From Hymenopellis radicata (Eukaryota; Basidiomycota; Agaricomycetes; Agaricales; Physalacriaceae), in NCBI GenBank assembly GCA_015501595.1, contig JADNRX010000031.1, forward strand, positions 186,001-250,000: DNA of 64,000 nucleotides. Direction: 5' to 3'. Position numbers and translations under genes: made by a program. Shown piece after piece: positions 36,061 to 46,268 of this stretch (position 1 is the first letter of the stretch; each line of letters opens with the position of its first letter). The notes under the pieces are model-generated. The model did not search any database and was not told the origin of the DNA. It saw nothing but the letters and a program-made list of their open reading frames with translations.

Positions 36061-36706
36061 CCTTGATCGGGAAGTGCAATCGATTTTTATAACCGGCAGC
36101 TATATGTAGCTCAATTCTTGGTGTATTGCCCTTAAAATTGTAATTCAAGCAGATTATATGGTATAGATGAAGTGTACCAAGTTTGGGATTTTTACGAGGC
36201 CGAGACACTTTGTCAGTGCGACCGCGATTGCAACGTTCGATTAAGCGCAATCGTGACGGACTGTGACCAGTCCTGCCTTCTGGTGCCGACATCGTTCGGC
36301 ACTGCGGCAACTGACGAGGCTGCCGAGCGGGGTTTCAAATGTTGTCACTCGCGATTGCACTTCCTGTTCTCGATGAGCATTGTCATTGAGTACAGCCGTT
36401 CTCCAGTGGTATTCTGCATCGAGTCATACCTAAACAGTATATATAACATATATGAGAAGTCCCAGAACCGTCCGAGCTCAGGGTGAATTTACACGGGCGG
36501 GTGAACAGGAAGTGCAATCGCATCACACCTCGATTTTGGTCGTTCAAAATTCACTATTCAACGCTGGTTACTCTGATGCCTTTGTCCTCTCACAGGCCAA
36601 TTATAGCCACTGAAATCTATGTTTTAAAAAAATTGCGAGCATTTTACGACAAGAATTGAGCTATAGAGAAGCAAAATACTGCTAGGATTGCACTTCCCGA
36701 TCAAGG
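36061..36706. mobile_element. MITE-like element with nested inverted repeats
   Basis: The outer ends are inverted repeats: CCTTGATCGGGAAGTGCAAT at 36061 and its complement ending in GATCAAGG at 36706, with further matching (TAGCTCAATTCTTG) about 45 bases inward on each side. An inner perfect 19-bp inverted pair, GCGATTGCACTTCCTGTTC at 36351-36369 and its complement at 36503-36521, repeats the same core GGAAGTGCAATCG. The 646-bp unit has no coding capacity, as expected of a non-autonomous DNA element. I could not find a target site duplication, so the exact ends are not proven. Confidence 0.6.
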
Positions 36707-36745
36707 ATAGTACTATCCGTACTCGCGAAGTATGAAGCCGAAGTG

Positions 36746-38682
36746 CTAGACCTTGTGTCCATGTCCGGGCGCTCTGTACATGAAGATCGTTCGAGAAAGT
36801 AGCATGCAGGCCGCTCCTGTCATGACTGTCGCCTAAAATTCAATGAGCAGCAGATCAGAGAACTCCGTGTTCCGACTCACGCCACAGAACGCGATGCAGC
36901 GGGTCCAGTCATAAGTTGCCGTGTTGCTGTGTAGCAAGGCGCCGTCCAGTGGTGATCCGCAAAGCATGAATACCCCAACACATGTAAACGCGAGGCCCAT
37001 CCGTGTGCTAGAAGGAGCGTAATTACGACCTGAATGAGGGGATAAATGTGTGTGTGTCGCGTACCCTAAATCGCTCATGTTGGTGGTCAGTTGACAGATG
37101 AGAGATGGGATGAGAGAATAGTCTGGTGGAAGGATCGCGTCAGTGCTGAATGGAATGGGGTTTGACTCACAGGAGCCGGAGAAGAACCCGTAGAAGCAGG
37201 CGAACGCGACGAGGGCAGGTACGTTGGTTATGTCACTGCCGACGAGGGTAAACAGTAGCATGGACGTGAAGGCGAGGGAGGGGATCAGCATGTTGTAGAT
37301 GCCGATCTTGTCGGCGAAGAAGTTGGGGAGGAGGCGGCCTAGGATGCTCCCGGCGTTGAGGATCGCCAACTAGAGGAGATGGGTGATGAGCTTCGGGAGA
37401 ACGACGAGTGTAAAGAGGTTACATACGGCGTAGAATGCAAGGTTCGGGTCTATTCCTTTGTCGATCGCGTAGAGTTGAAGATAAAAGTCTGTGTTAGATG
37501 TTGAGTGACCTAACTGGTATGCACGAGTTTGTGTGTTGCTCACAGGGGAAGAATAGGCCGAGACACACGAAGCAAGCTCTAAGCGGTATATCAGACAGGT
37601 TGAATACACCGGAAGTGACGTACCCAGCGATAGAGACCATGAATGCAGTATCCTTCAAAACCTCTGTAAGAACTTTGATTTCAAACAAAGGCCGGCGCTG
37701 CGATCCTTGATAGGCCGTGCGCATACCAAGGTTGGCACAGACGAGAAGAACAGTCGCAAGCGCCGCTGTGGATCGTATGGCGTTGTCAAAGGATGTTACG
37801 CGACTGAGCTCGTTGAGCATAATAGGCCATACAATTCCGCCAAACGAGGCTCCCTGAGAAATAGAATAGAAGTGAGGGAAACGGCGATGTATTTGAGTTT
37901 GGGCGCGAGTTACATACCGTGACGGCGATTCCTGTGGCGGTGGAGCGGCGGGTCTTGAAGTGGTGGCCGATGATGCTTAGGGAAGGGAGGAAGAGAAGGG
38001 ATTGGCCGAGTCCGGAGCCTAGAGCCTGGGCGAGGAAGACCTGCCAGAAACTGTTAGGAGAGCGAGGCGAGTGTTGGGGGTTTTGTTTACCTGGTAGTAC
38101 TGCCCCGGCCGAGCTAAGGATAACATGAACATGGAGGTCACTTGGATGACGGTGCCAATGAGGATCATTGAACGACTAAAGAAGGATGAGATTAAGATGA
38201 AAGATGTGGCGAGTATCGTACAAGTAGCCGGCGTCGAAAGCACGACCGACGAAAACACCGGGCGCGTATTGCATGAACAGCTGAAAGCTGCCAATCCAGC
38301 TGCTCTAGAATGTTAGATACTCGTCGCATTCGAATTCAAAGTCAGACCTTATGTCTGATGGCGTCTTGTTGGAGAGGAAAGTGCGGGTGTAATAGTCTTG
38401 ATAGACACCAAAGGCACTGATGTATCTGTGTAGAGCTGTAAAGTCGGGGAAAGCGCAGTAGAAGAATACCAAGTCACCCCAAGGTGCAGAATTGGATCAT
38501 CCATCTGTGTCGAAACTTCAGTGTAGTAACACAGAGGCCATCACGACATATACATACGATCCAGCCACGGTCATCCACGCATTCTTGCCTCCGTCGGTGG
38601 GTGAGGTACGACTAGCGCCCTTTTCGACATCCCCCTCTGAAACGACGGTCCGTTCAGTCGTGTTAGTGTTAGTATCAGACAT
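36746..38682 (-). CDS. MFS transporter, monocarboxylate-transporter type
   Basis: Starts MSDTNTNTTERTVVSEGDVE (cytosolic) and WMTVAGS, then about a dozen exons encode twelve hydrophobic segments. Recognisable pieces are FGVYQDYYTRTFL after helix 1, SWIGSFQLFMQY, GTVIQVTSMFMLSLA, LAQALGSGLGQSLLFLPSL, the helix-5 motif GIAVTGASFGGIVWPIML, and AILNAGSILGRLLPNFFADK in the C-terminal half. These are typical of fungal MCT-like (MCH) carriers of the plasma or internal membranes. Substrate unknown; yeast members carry riboflavin or unidentified compounds rather than pyruvate. It ends GHGHKV and TAG at 36746. Confidence 0.82.
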
Positions 38683-39309
38683 GGAAAAGAAAGAATAATC
38701 GAGGGAGGGAAACGGATCCCGAACATTGAAGGCAGATAGGTTATATATTCGCCGCTGTGGCGGTAAGTGTTGATTGCAAAGGGCATTCTAATAGTAACCA
38801 CGGGAAACTGTAGAGGGGGGGGGGACGCCGAGATACCGTTAGAGTTATTGCGTTGAAAGAACTCCGAGAGTGTAGGACGGAAGACGGAGGGAAGGGCAAT
38901 CAAAAAAGGTTGGGGGATGCTATCCATTTCGAAACTCGAGAGTTACAGCCGCTGCGATGTGCCATGGGTCATCCGGCACCTTGGAGCGAGGAAGGCGCGA
39001 ACGAATACAGCAGTCCGGGTGGGTGGCGAGTGCACATGTCATGCATATGTAGATCAGCAGGAAGGATGTGCCTTCGGTGTGCGCTCTTGAACGGCAGACT
39101 GACTTGTTGCTGCCTCGACAAGGACGGGTCTCCATGTCAAAATAGAGCTCTAACTAGTAAACGCGCGGATAAACGACGCGGTAAAACTCCAAATAGAACA
39201 ATGTTGTGGTCTAGTGACACGTCAATTTCAGACTTCCTAATCGGTACTTACTTTATACCTTGCTCCCGACGCCCTCACCCAGTTTCACCAGAAACGAACG
39301 AGACGCGCC
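38683..39309. other. divergent promoter region between two transporters
   Basis: The MCT-type carrier (minus) and the sugar transporter (plus) start 627 bases apart. A run of ten G (38815-38824) lies between. No gene seen; short frames here lack motifs. Confidence 0.5.
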
Positions 39310-41832
39310 ATGACGGGAGGCGGCTTCATTGCTGTCGACAGCGACGACGGCAACTCGAGCAGACTGACGGGGCACAGTCATGTATCGGGCCCAAAATACC
39401 TACATTTACCCGCCATGACCATTGGACTATTCGGCGTACAACTGTTTTGGTCGGTCGAACAGTCCTACGGATCACCATACTTGCTTTCCCTGGGACTGTC
39501 CAAGTCGGCCATGGCCATGGTCTTCCTCGCCGGTCCTCTCTCGGGCTTAATTATGCAGCCATTAATCGGTGTCCTCGCGGATAGCTGTACGTCAAGATTC
39601 GGGAGAAGACGACCTTATATGATGGGCGGAATCCTTGTCTGTATACTCGCTATGTTGTTGCTGGGCTGGACGAAGCAAGTCGCCGGCTGGTTCACGCCAA
39701 GTGTGAGCAGCAATGCCGCTTCTCTCGTCGTGACCGCGTTGCTAACACGTCTCAAGAAAACTCTGGTTCTGGCGTTTGGCGTCCTTTCAATCTATATCAT
39801 CGACTTCAGTATTAACGCAGGCATGTTTCTTGCGCATCCATTGTCTTCCCATGCTCAAACCTTCGTTGCGCAGTAATGGCCGTGGATCGCGCGCTCCTCG
39901 TCGACGTGCTACCGTCTTCTGACCAACCTGCCGCGAACGCATGGGCGGCTCGCATGATGAGCATTGGAAGCGTTGCCGGTTTTTATGTGTGGGTCACTCC
40001 GATAGGTGTGGTCTTGACGGAAGGCTGACCACCACTTAGCGGCAACCTCAGTCTCCCGTCAATCTTGCCTTTCTTTGGCAACACCGAACTTGAAGTTCTT
40101 AGCATTCTTGCAAGTATTCTTCTCCTCGGAGGACACGTTGTCACCATGCTCATGGTCAAGGAGAAAGTCTTGTTGCAGCCAAAATCATCGGGGTAAGCCC
40201 GATCGCCAAGTGAAGATCAGGTTGTAGACTTAACACTCCTCAGTTCTGCTACTGCGACCTTTCTGAAGCAAATGAAGGAGATCATTACCACCGCTAGGAT
40301 ATTACCTCGAGTCATCAAGCAGATTGTGCGTATTATTTCGTGACTTCATTTGATTTGTCTCATCGTTCTAGCACTTAGTGCATTATACAATTTTTGTGAA
40401 TCTTCTTCATCTTGGTCTCGTGCAGATACTCATTTGTTGACTAGCACATGGCTCTCGTGGTTCCCGTTACTTTTCTACACGACTATATACATTGGCGATC
40501 TCCATAAACGGGCCTACTACACTTCCCTCCTCATGACAGAGTCCGTCGGCCCCTCCTCTGTTGGAATGCTTGGCGGTTCTATAGGTACTCGCCAAGCAAT
40601 GGACCCGGAAGAATTGGAAGAGGAATCGACGCGTCTGGGATCGCGCGCCTTATTCCTGTCGGCCGTTGTTTCCCTACTGGGCAACTTCATTCTGCCTTTT
40701 TTCGTTTTTGAAACGCGTAAAAAGAAGGCGACACATACTATCGGCCACAGTACCTACGAGGCAAACGGGGTTCAGAATGGTGGATATGCATCCAAGACGC
40801 GGTCCTGGGGTATTCCCGACATGTTGAAGGTACACCTCGCAAGCCTTTGGGCGTCTAGTCATGCGGTCTTCGCCGCCTGCATGTTCGGAACATTGTAGGA
40901 CTAATTATCTCTCATTCTATACACGCCGACCCATAACCCCCTTTAGTTTTACCTCCACAGTCACCGGCGCTACACTTCTCATCACGGCGACGGGTTTCTC
41001 CTGGGCAATCATCATGTGGGCACCTCTTGCATTGGTACGACTATATCTTGGAGTAGAACCCGTCCAGATTCTAACGCGTTCCGCGTAGTTGGCCGAAGCA
41101 ATTCTGACCGAACCCGCTCCGGGTTCAACGGATGCTAGCGCTATTATGCTTCAGGATACACGATCGCGGCCTGATGTAAACGAGACGATATTCGAGGATC
41201 CAGGCCTAGATTCTGACGCTGAATCCGATTCGGAACGGCAAATAAAGCTTGACAAAGCAGAAGCGCGCCGGGGACTGATAGGCAACCATGATGCTGGGAT
41301 AAGTCGCGTAGATCTCGGGAGGGACCATTCCGATGACGAGGAAGAAGGCGAAGACGCGGTTCTAGTTGGTCGTCGGCGAGACCTAGAAGAGGCTGATGGG
41401 GACCGCGAGCATGAAGGAGGACTAAGTGCCAAGGTTGGAATTATCCTTGTACGTGTGTCTATTCTTTATCGTTGCTCGTCTTGCTGATTATGTCCCAGGG
41501 CATTCAAAACATATTTGTTGTGATACCACAGTTCTTTGTGACCGGACTTGCTTCGATCGTCTTTGCGATCTTCGACCAAGCACCTCCAGTTCACGTTCGC
41601 GATGGAGACGTCGGCAATTCTACTGTTTCTGCTTTGGTCCGCGATGATGAGGAAGAAGACGCTGCTCTGCTGCAAGCCGCCAACTCGAATTCTGTGGTCT
41701 ATATCTTCAGGTAAATCTTCTCTGAGTAGTCTGTTTCCGACATTGATCCTCTTGAGCAGGCTCGGCGGCGTTGCAGCTCTAGTTGCCTTTGTTCTGTGTT
41801 GGAGACTCGCCAGGGAGCTGAAGCATCGATAA
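39310..41832 (+). CDS. sucrose/alpha-glucoside-type proton symporter (GPH family)
   Basis: Family signatures are clear: GLFGVQLFWSVEQSYGSPYL in helix 1, SGLIMQPLIGVLAD, SRFGRRRPYMMGG between helices 2 and 3, and VMAVDRALLVDVLP with AANAWAARMMSIGSVAGFY. A 17-nt exon at 40379-40395, flanked by introns of 53 and 49 nt, supplies CIIQFF and leads to TWLSWFPLLFYTTIYIGD. The loop before the last helices is unusually long and acidic (PGLDSDAESDSERQ, HSDDEEEGED). The protein should import sucrose, maltose or related glucosides with H+; which one cannot be read from the sequence. Twelve helices are expected, and the exons I read support them. Confidence 0.85.
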
Positions 41833-41941
41833 TAAGAACTGCAGTTGAATGCTAAAAGTAGGAGGCGGATATTTATACTTATACGTTACTGTACAGCATA
41901 CTCATAGTGGACAATGGTTAGAATTGTATCACGGCGCACTT

Positions 41942-43542
41942 TCAGAACACCGTGCCGTCGCTTTCAATCTCCATGGGCGGCCCACCTGACTCGGGTCGTT
42001 TCTGTTTTGCGATTTCTCTGCCACCTTTCCACGTCGCACTTTCCAAGACCTGCGCTAGATTGAGGTCTTTCGGCGTGAGCTTCAAATGCGCGCGAATGGA
42101 ATCAGCAATATGATCGCTATCAAAACATGAGTAGAAATATCATCATGAAACGAAGTTTCATACAGCATGATAACTGTCATTGCCCGCCATTCAACTATCG
42201 CGGGATGGGTAGCAGCTGCCTTAGGGAGTTTAGACACAGGGTCTATAGGCAAAACACCAGGTTTCAGAGTGACTACTCCAAGGTCCATGAGGAGCCCGCC
42301 TGTCAAGTAGATATGTAAAATTTTTCTCGAAGCGGTAAGCGTCTAGTGACTCACCGTTTCGGTATTCAGGAAGGCCTGTCATATCTTCCCGTCCTACGAT
42401 TTCCCATTTCAACACGGACTCGATGGCCTCAATGACGCTGTACGTAATCCACTGGGTCAGCTTGTGGAAAGGAACATAGTCATCTCCTTCGGATTGTCCA
42501 TCCTGTTTCAAGGCGGAACAAGGCCAGACGTCTCCGAGAGGTATGCCACCGAGAACTGCCCGCGAGGCTGGCCAGACCGGGTTCAGACCGTCGATAAGGA
42601 CGTGCCAAAGGGCGGCGAGAGGAACTTGGCGCGTAGAACCAGAAACTTTGGATTCAGATTCCAGAAAGTCTGTTTAAAGTTCAGTGCAAGATCGCCGTTG
42701 AGGTCATGGGCCGGTAGTACCCAACATATTTCCAGGCCGTCCATCGCTCCCGAAAAGCTTCGGGCTTTCGGTCATCGCTCTGGAGAGATTGACGAGCAGA
42801 GCTGTACGGCCATCAAGACCAACCATGGGGTTCCCCTGATTGACTTGAAAGTGCTGAGCGATCGCCTCGACCGTGATGCTCTTCAATCCCTCGGCTGATA
42901 GGAAATTAGTGCGCCTAACTTGGGAAAAGCGTAGTTAGACTAACCGTCAACTTGACATGGCTGACCTGGATTGCTGGAGAACACCCCTGAGGTAAACATG
43001 TGTATGCTGGCGGTAGCCAGTCCCTCAGAACGAACAATCTTCTGACCGGAGGTTTCTTCAGTGTAGGCCCAGTCCTTTCCAGCGCCGGCATCGAGCAACG
43101 CGGAGACCACGAATAGATCAATTAATCGCTTGCACGCTTCTTTCGCATCGAGGTCTTTCCAGCTCTTGAGTAAAGGAGCCACACGCTCGCGTCCAGAATC
43201 AAAGTGACGCCAACGTCCGTGAGGAGGTATCTACGGAGCAATTATGAAGATAATCGCGAGGCCTAGACAGCAATAACGAACGTTATGATAATTTGTTCCG
43301 AAATCGCGCTAGCAGGACCCGATGGCTGAGACAATACAGGATCACAAACGGATCAGTACTTACTTGGATAATGCCAACACAGAATTCCGTAACCTCGGCT
43401 TCCTTCTCAGGATGATAGTCGAGTACTCGAGTTTCCCAGCCTTTGCGAGGTCAAAGACACGCTGACATCTCTCACGGACAGCAGGAAGAGTCCTCAGATA
43501 AACCGCCTTTTGCTCGGGGGTGAGTGCCGCACTGATGTTCAT
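41942..43542 (-). CDS. URC4: Urc4/Urg3 uracil-catabolism protein (DUF1688), one-base frameshift
   Basis: The protein starts MNISAALTPEQKAVYLRTLP and contains the family landmarks IPPHGRWRHFDSGRERV, LIDLFVVSALLDAGAGKDW, RSEGLATASIHMF, GNPMVGLDGRTALL, GDVWPCSALKQ, FHKLTQWITYSVIEAI, REDMTGLPEYRNGGLL and HPAIVEWRAMTVIML, ending ESDGTVF. URC4 belongs to the URC pathway by which some fungi use uracil as nitrogen source; its biochemical role is not well defined. Near 43420-43425 CTCGAGTACTCGAC should read TACTTCGAC to keep LEYFDYHPEKEAEV in frame, a one-T loss. The other introns (for example after NML and after RNG) join correctly. Confidence 0.88.
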
Positions 43543-43719
43543 GATGGTACAAAGTCAAGTGGTGCGCGGCCGAGGTTCACTATCTCAATGCAAGGCTACC
43601 GGCAGGCGTAGATAAGATATAGCTTGATCGGCGATTACATTTCATCAAAACATAATAACGTTTGGGCTTGTGATGGTGGGACAGTATGAACTATTAACAC
43701 TGCGTGCATCGGTCTGCAT

Positions 43720-44071
43720 TTAGTTCCTCAGCGCAGGGCAATGGTAGCATGGACCGCCCGAGGTCTGGGTGACGACGTTCTGGGGGGGTCTCAACCTGAT
43801 GAAAAGAACGCGCTTTAGAACGTAGCCTGTTGACTCATATCAAAAGAATCACATACCACTGCTTGCACGTATTCTTGCAATCGTGGTGATTGGCCTGGTG
43901 CTTGGAGCTGTACCTGCAGGCGGAGGATCCACAGTCGACCTGCGAGGATCCAGACAATGAGCATATGAACAGCGGTGATGCGGCAAAACAGTGTATACGA
44001 ACGAGGTGATCTCCGTGGGTGATATCATGGCCACAGCTATGCCTGGTGTTTTCCAGTCTGCGGAAGCACAT
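43720..44071 (-). CDS. small cysteine-rich protein
   Basis: Three exons give about 75 residues: MCFRRLENTRHSCGHDITHG, then DHLVDCGSSACRYSSKHQ and HDCKNTCKQ, then WLRPPQNVVTQTSGGPCYHC to the TAA at 43720. Ten Cys and four His lie in pairs (C..H, DC...C, C...C, CYHC), suggesting one or two zinc sites. There is no signal peptide, so it is not an obvious secreted effector. Mushroom genomes contain families of similar short MCFRR-type proteins of unknown role; that resemblance is from memory of the pattern and not a database match. Confidence 0.6.
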
Positions 44072-44852
44072 TCTGAAAATGCGGGGCGAGTGATTTAATG
44101 CTGGGTTAGCCAAAATGGTCCGCTTTATATAGCAGGATTCGACGCTTGACGCGATCGAAGGGGTAAGTCGATGTGATGCGACTATTCGTAGAACGGGACG
44201 TACCTAAGCTATCGGATCCCTCATACGGAATGTGGCTCTATTGCCTGTCAAAGTAAGTGAAGAGCTGAACGCGTAGTAAGCATCCGGGAATGAAGGGAAA
44301 TATAATCCTTCAGGTCAAATTTGCTACATATCGGGGTGCCATATTTGCCACGTACTGTTCAACGAGGGTAGTAATTCGTTAGACGAACGAATTGAAGACT
44401 CCATTTGAAGTAGTGAACATTTACCGAGGCCAATCAAAGTCCGGCATGTTCGAATCCCGGCTACCGCATTTTCACGTCAGTACTAGCATCAAGATAATCC
44501 TTACGAGACGAATCGAGCACGCCTTTTCCTACGCCACGAAGACGAGACTTGGCCAATTTCCCATCCATGAAATTCTGGCGGGATTTCACGGTCATCCGAG
44601 GGAAAACGGAATCTATGTGTGGCGCAGCTGGAGATTCGAATTACCGATGCGGACAGAAGAACCTCTGCGCCTCCAAGGGTAAATATGGCATACCAAAACC
44701 GGCGTGAATCGCGATTGATCTCGTAACGGTTTTTAATTACAAGCCATAGAGCTAGCCATTCTTTGATGCTATTTGGAGGTCTAAAAACAAGCTAGCCTCT
44801 TGGCATCTTGTAATTTCGGTTCGCCACAACCACCTGCATTAAGACAATCCAT
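44072..44852. other. intergenic, no gene seen
   Basis: About 780 bases. The plus-strand frame 44392-44682 has no motif. A short palindrome (AATTCGTT ... AACGAATT) lies near 44371-44391. A GTTCGAATCCCGG string near 44449 resembles a tRNA T-loop but no tRNA folds around it. Confidence 0.45.
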
Positions 44853-45895
44853 TCACTTGGAGCGATGGTCCCAGAAGGGGTGTTCCCACCAACTCCCTTC
44901 AAGGCGGACGGGATGAATTTTACGCCCCGCGGAATTGGGTTCCTGTGCTGTCTGCAAGAACCAAAGCTCCGACACGTTGACACTTTTCAGATACACAGCA
45001 GCGCGGTCGTAATTGTGGCCAACCATATGCGGACCATGACTATCGTCCGAAAGGGTGAAGCGACCGCCATGTTTCATTATCAGCTGCAACCCGGCACCGA
45101 GCCGACTTAGACGGGGAACGCTCAACGATAAGAGTCACTCACGTCTACGACATCTCGCCCGGGGTAAGCCGTGTCCCATTTTTTTCTGAACGCAGCGGCA
45201 TTCACTTCGAATAGCGCGCCGTAACGAACAGCTTCCGCAATGTTTCGTTCGACAAGTTTCTGTACGGCAGGAAAATCGGAGAACTGCAGGGAAGGCGTGT
45301 AGAGACGACACAGATCGAAGTGCCCAATTACTTCGGGCTTCACGAGGCGGATAAGCTCGTACTGCGCGTCAAAGTAACTGCAGAGAAACGCCTCCTGCGC
45401 TTCATTCTCTGTAGTGCCGACCTGTGTTCCACTTTGCAAGGCTTTTTGGAAAGTAGCGAGGTCAAAGTCGATAGGTATGCCGTTCACGTGGTGAATAGAT
45501 CCAACGACGTATTCAACCTCTCCCAAGAAATCGTGCAGTCGTTGTAGATCTAAGACCGAGATATATTCCGTTTCCAGCCCGACCAGCAAGTCGATTTGGG
45601 GGGCATATGTTTGTTTCAAACGACTAGCTTCGGTCAGAAACGCGTTGAATTGATTTTCGAGGTCAGTAGACGTGAGACCTTCCTGTCGTACGCCCTTATG
45701 AACACTAACATAATCAGATGAATAAGGGTTGCCTACCTCTTCAGGATAGAGATCTTCGATGCGGTACCGTGGAACATGCTCAGTAAGCCCAAATATTTGG
45801 AACTTTTGTTGTATGGCCTCTAGAACGACCTCCTCCAAGGTCCCAGAAGCATGCTTGCAGAATTGACCAGAGTGAGAGTGATGACTGAAAGGCAT
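44853..45895 (-). CDS. HIS2: histidinol-phosphatase, PHP type
   Basis: Dephosphorylates histidinol phosphate, the eighth step of histidine synthesis, in the cytosol. The PHP metal ligands are visible: HSHSGQFC near the start, LTEHVPRY, LVGLETEYI, VVGSIHHVNGIPIDFD, GHFDLCRLY, and, after one intron, FTLSDDSHGPHMVGHNY. I place the intron from GTGAGT at 45146 to the acceptor GGTTGCAG near 45091, because it alone keeps the phase from GRDVVD to LIMKHGGRF; the unspliced frame would end at DVSDSYR. The C-terminus is WWEHPFWDHRSK and TGA. Length, about 325 residues, fits fungal His2. Confidence 0.88.
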
Positions 45896-46268
45896 AGCGT
45901 GAGAATTTCACGATCACTTGCCGATTCACAAATCAACACAGCACGCGCCAGGCCCATTTGGTCTTATTGTCCATCAAGTTGTCCATTAACGGCGTCTACT
46001 CTGTGATAAGCGACACTGACACTAGGGCTATTTTTCCAAAGAGGTAAAATGAGCACTATCGTAATCCGGGTAGTCCACAATATGTTTAGCTTATTTCAAC
46101 TGAAGACAATATTTGAATGACAGAGGTGGTGTCATGCCAGCTCATACCTGTCTAATCCCGGCAGCGGCGGGTGCCGACTAGCAAGTCAATGATCCGAATG
46201 AATCCAGTTTGAGGAGCATATAATCAAGCGACTAATGTACACATTAATAACGAGGACTACTTTTGAGG
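45896..46268. other. intergenic, no gene seen
   Basis: About 370 bases upstream of HIS2 and downstream of the ETF-QO gene. I see no frame with motifs and no RNA gene. Confidence 0.5.

Noticed and set aside
44440..44475. tRNA-like T-loop (GTTCGAATCCCGG)
   Set aside because: The stem bases do not pair and no anticodon arm or acceptor stem can be drawn around it.
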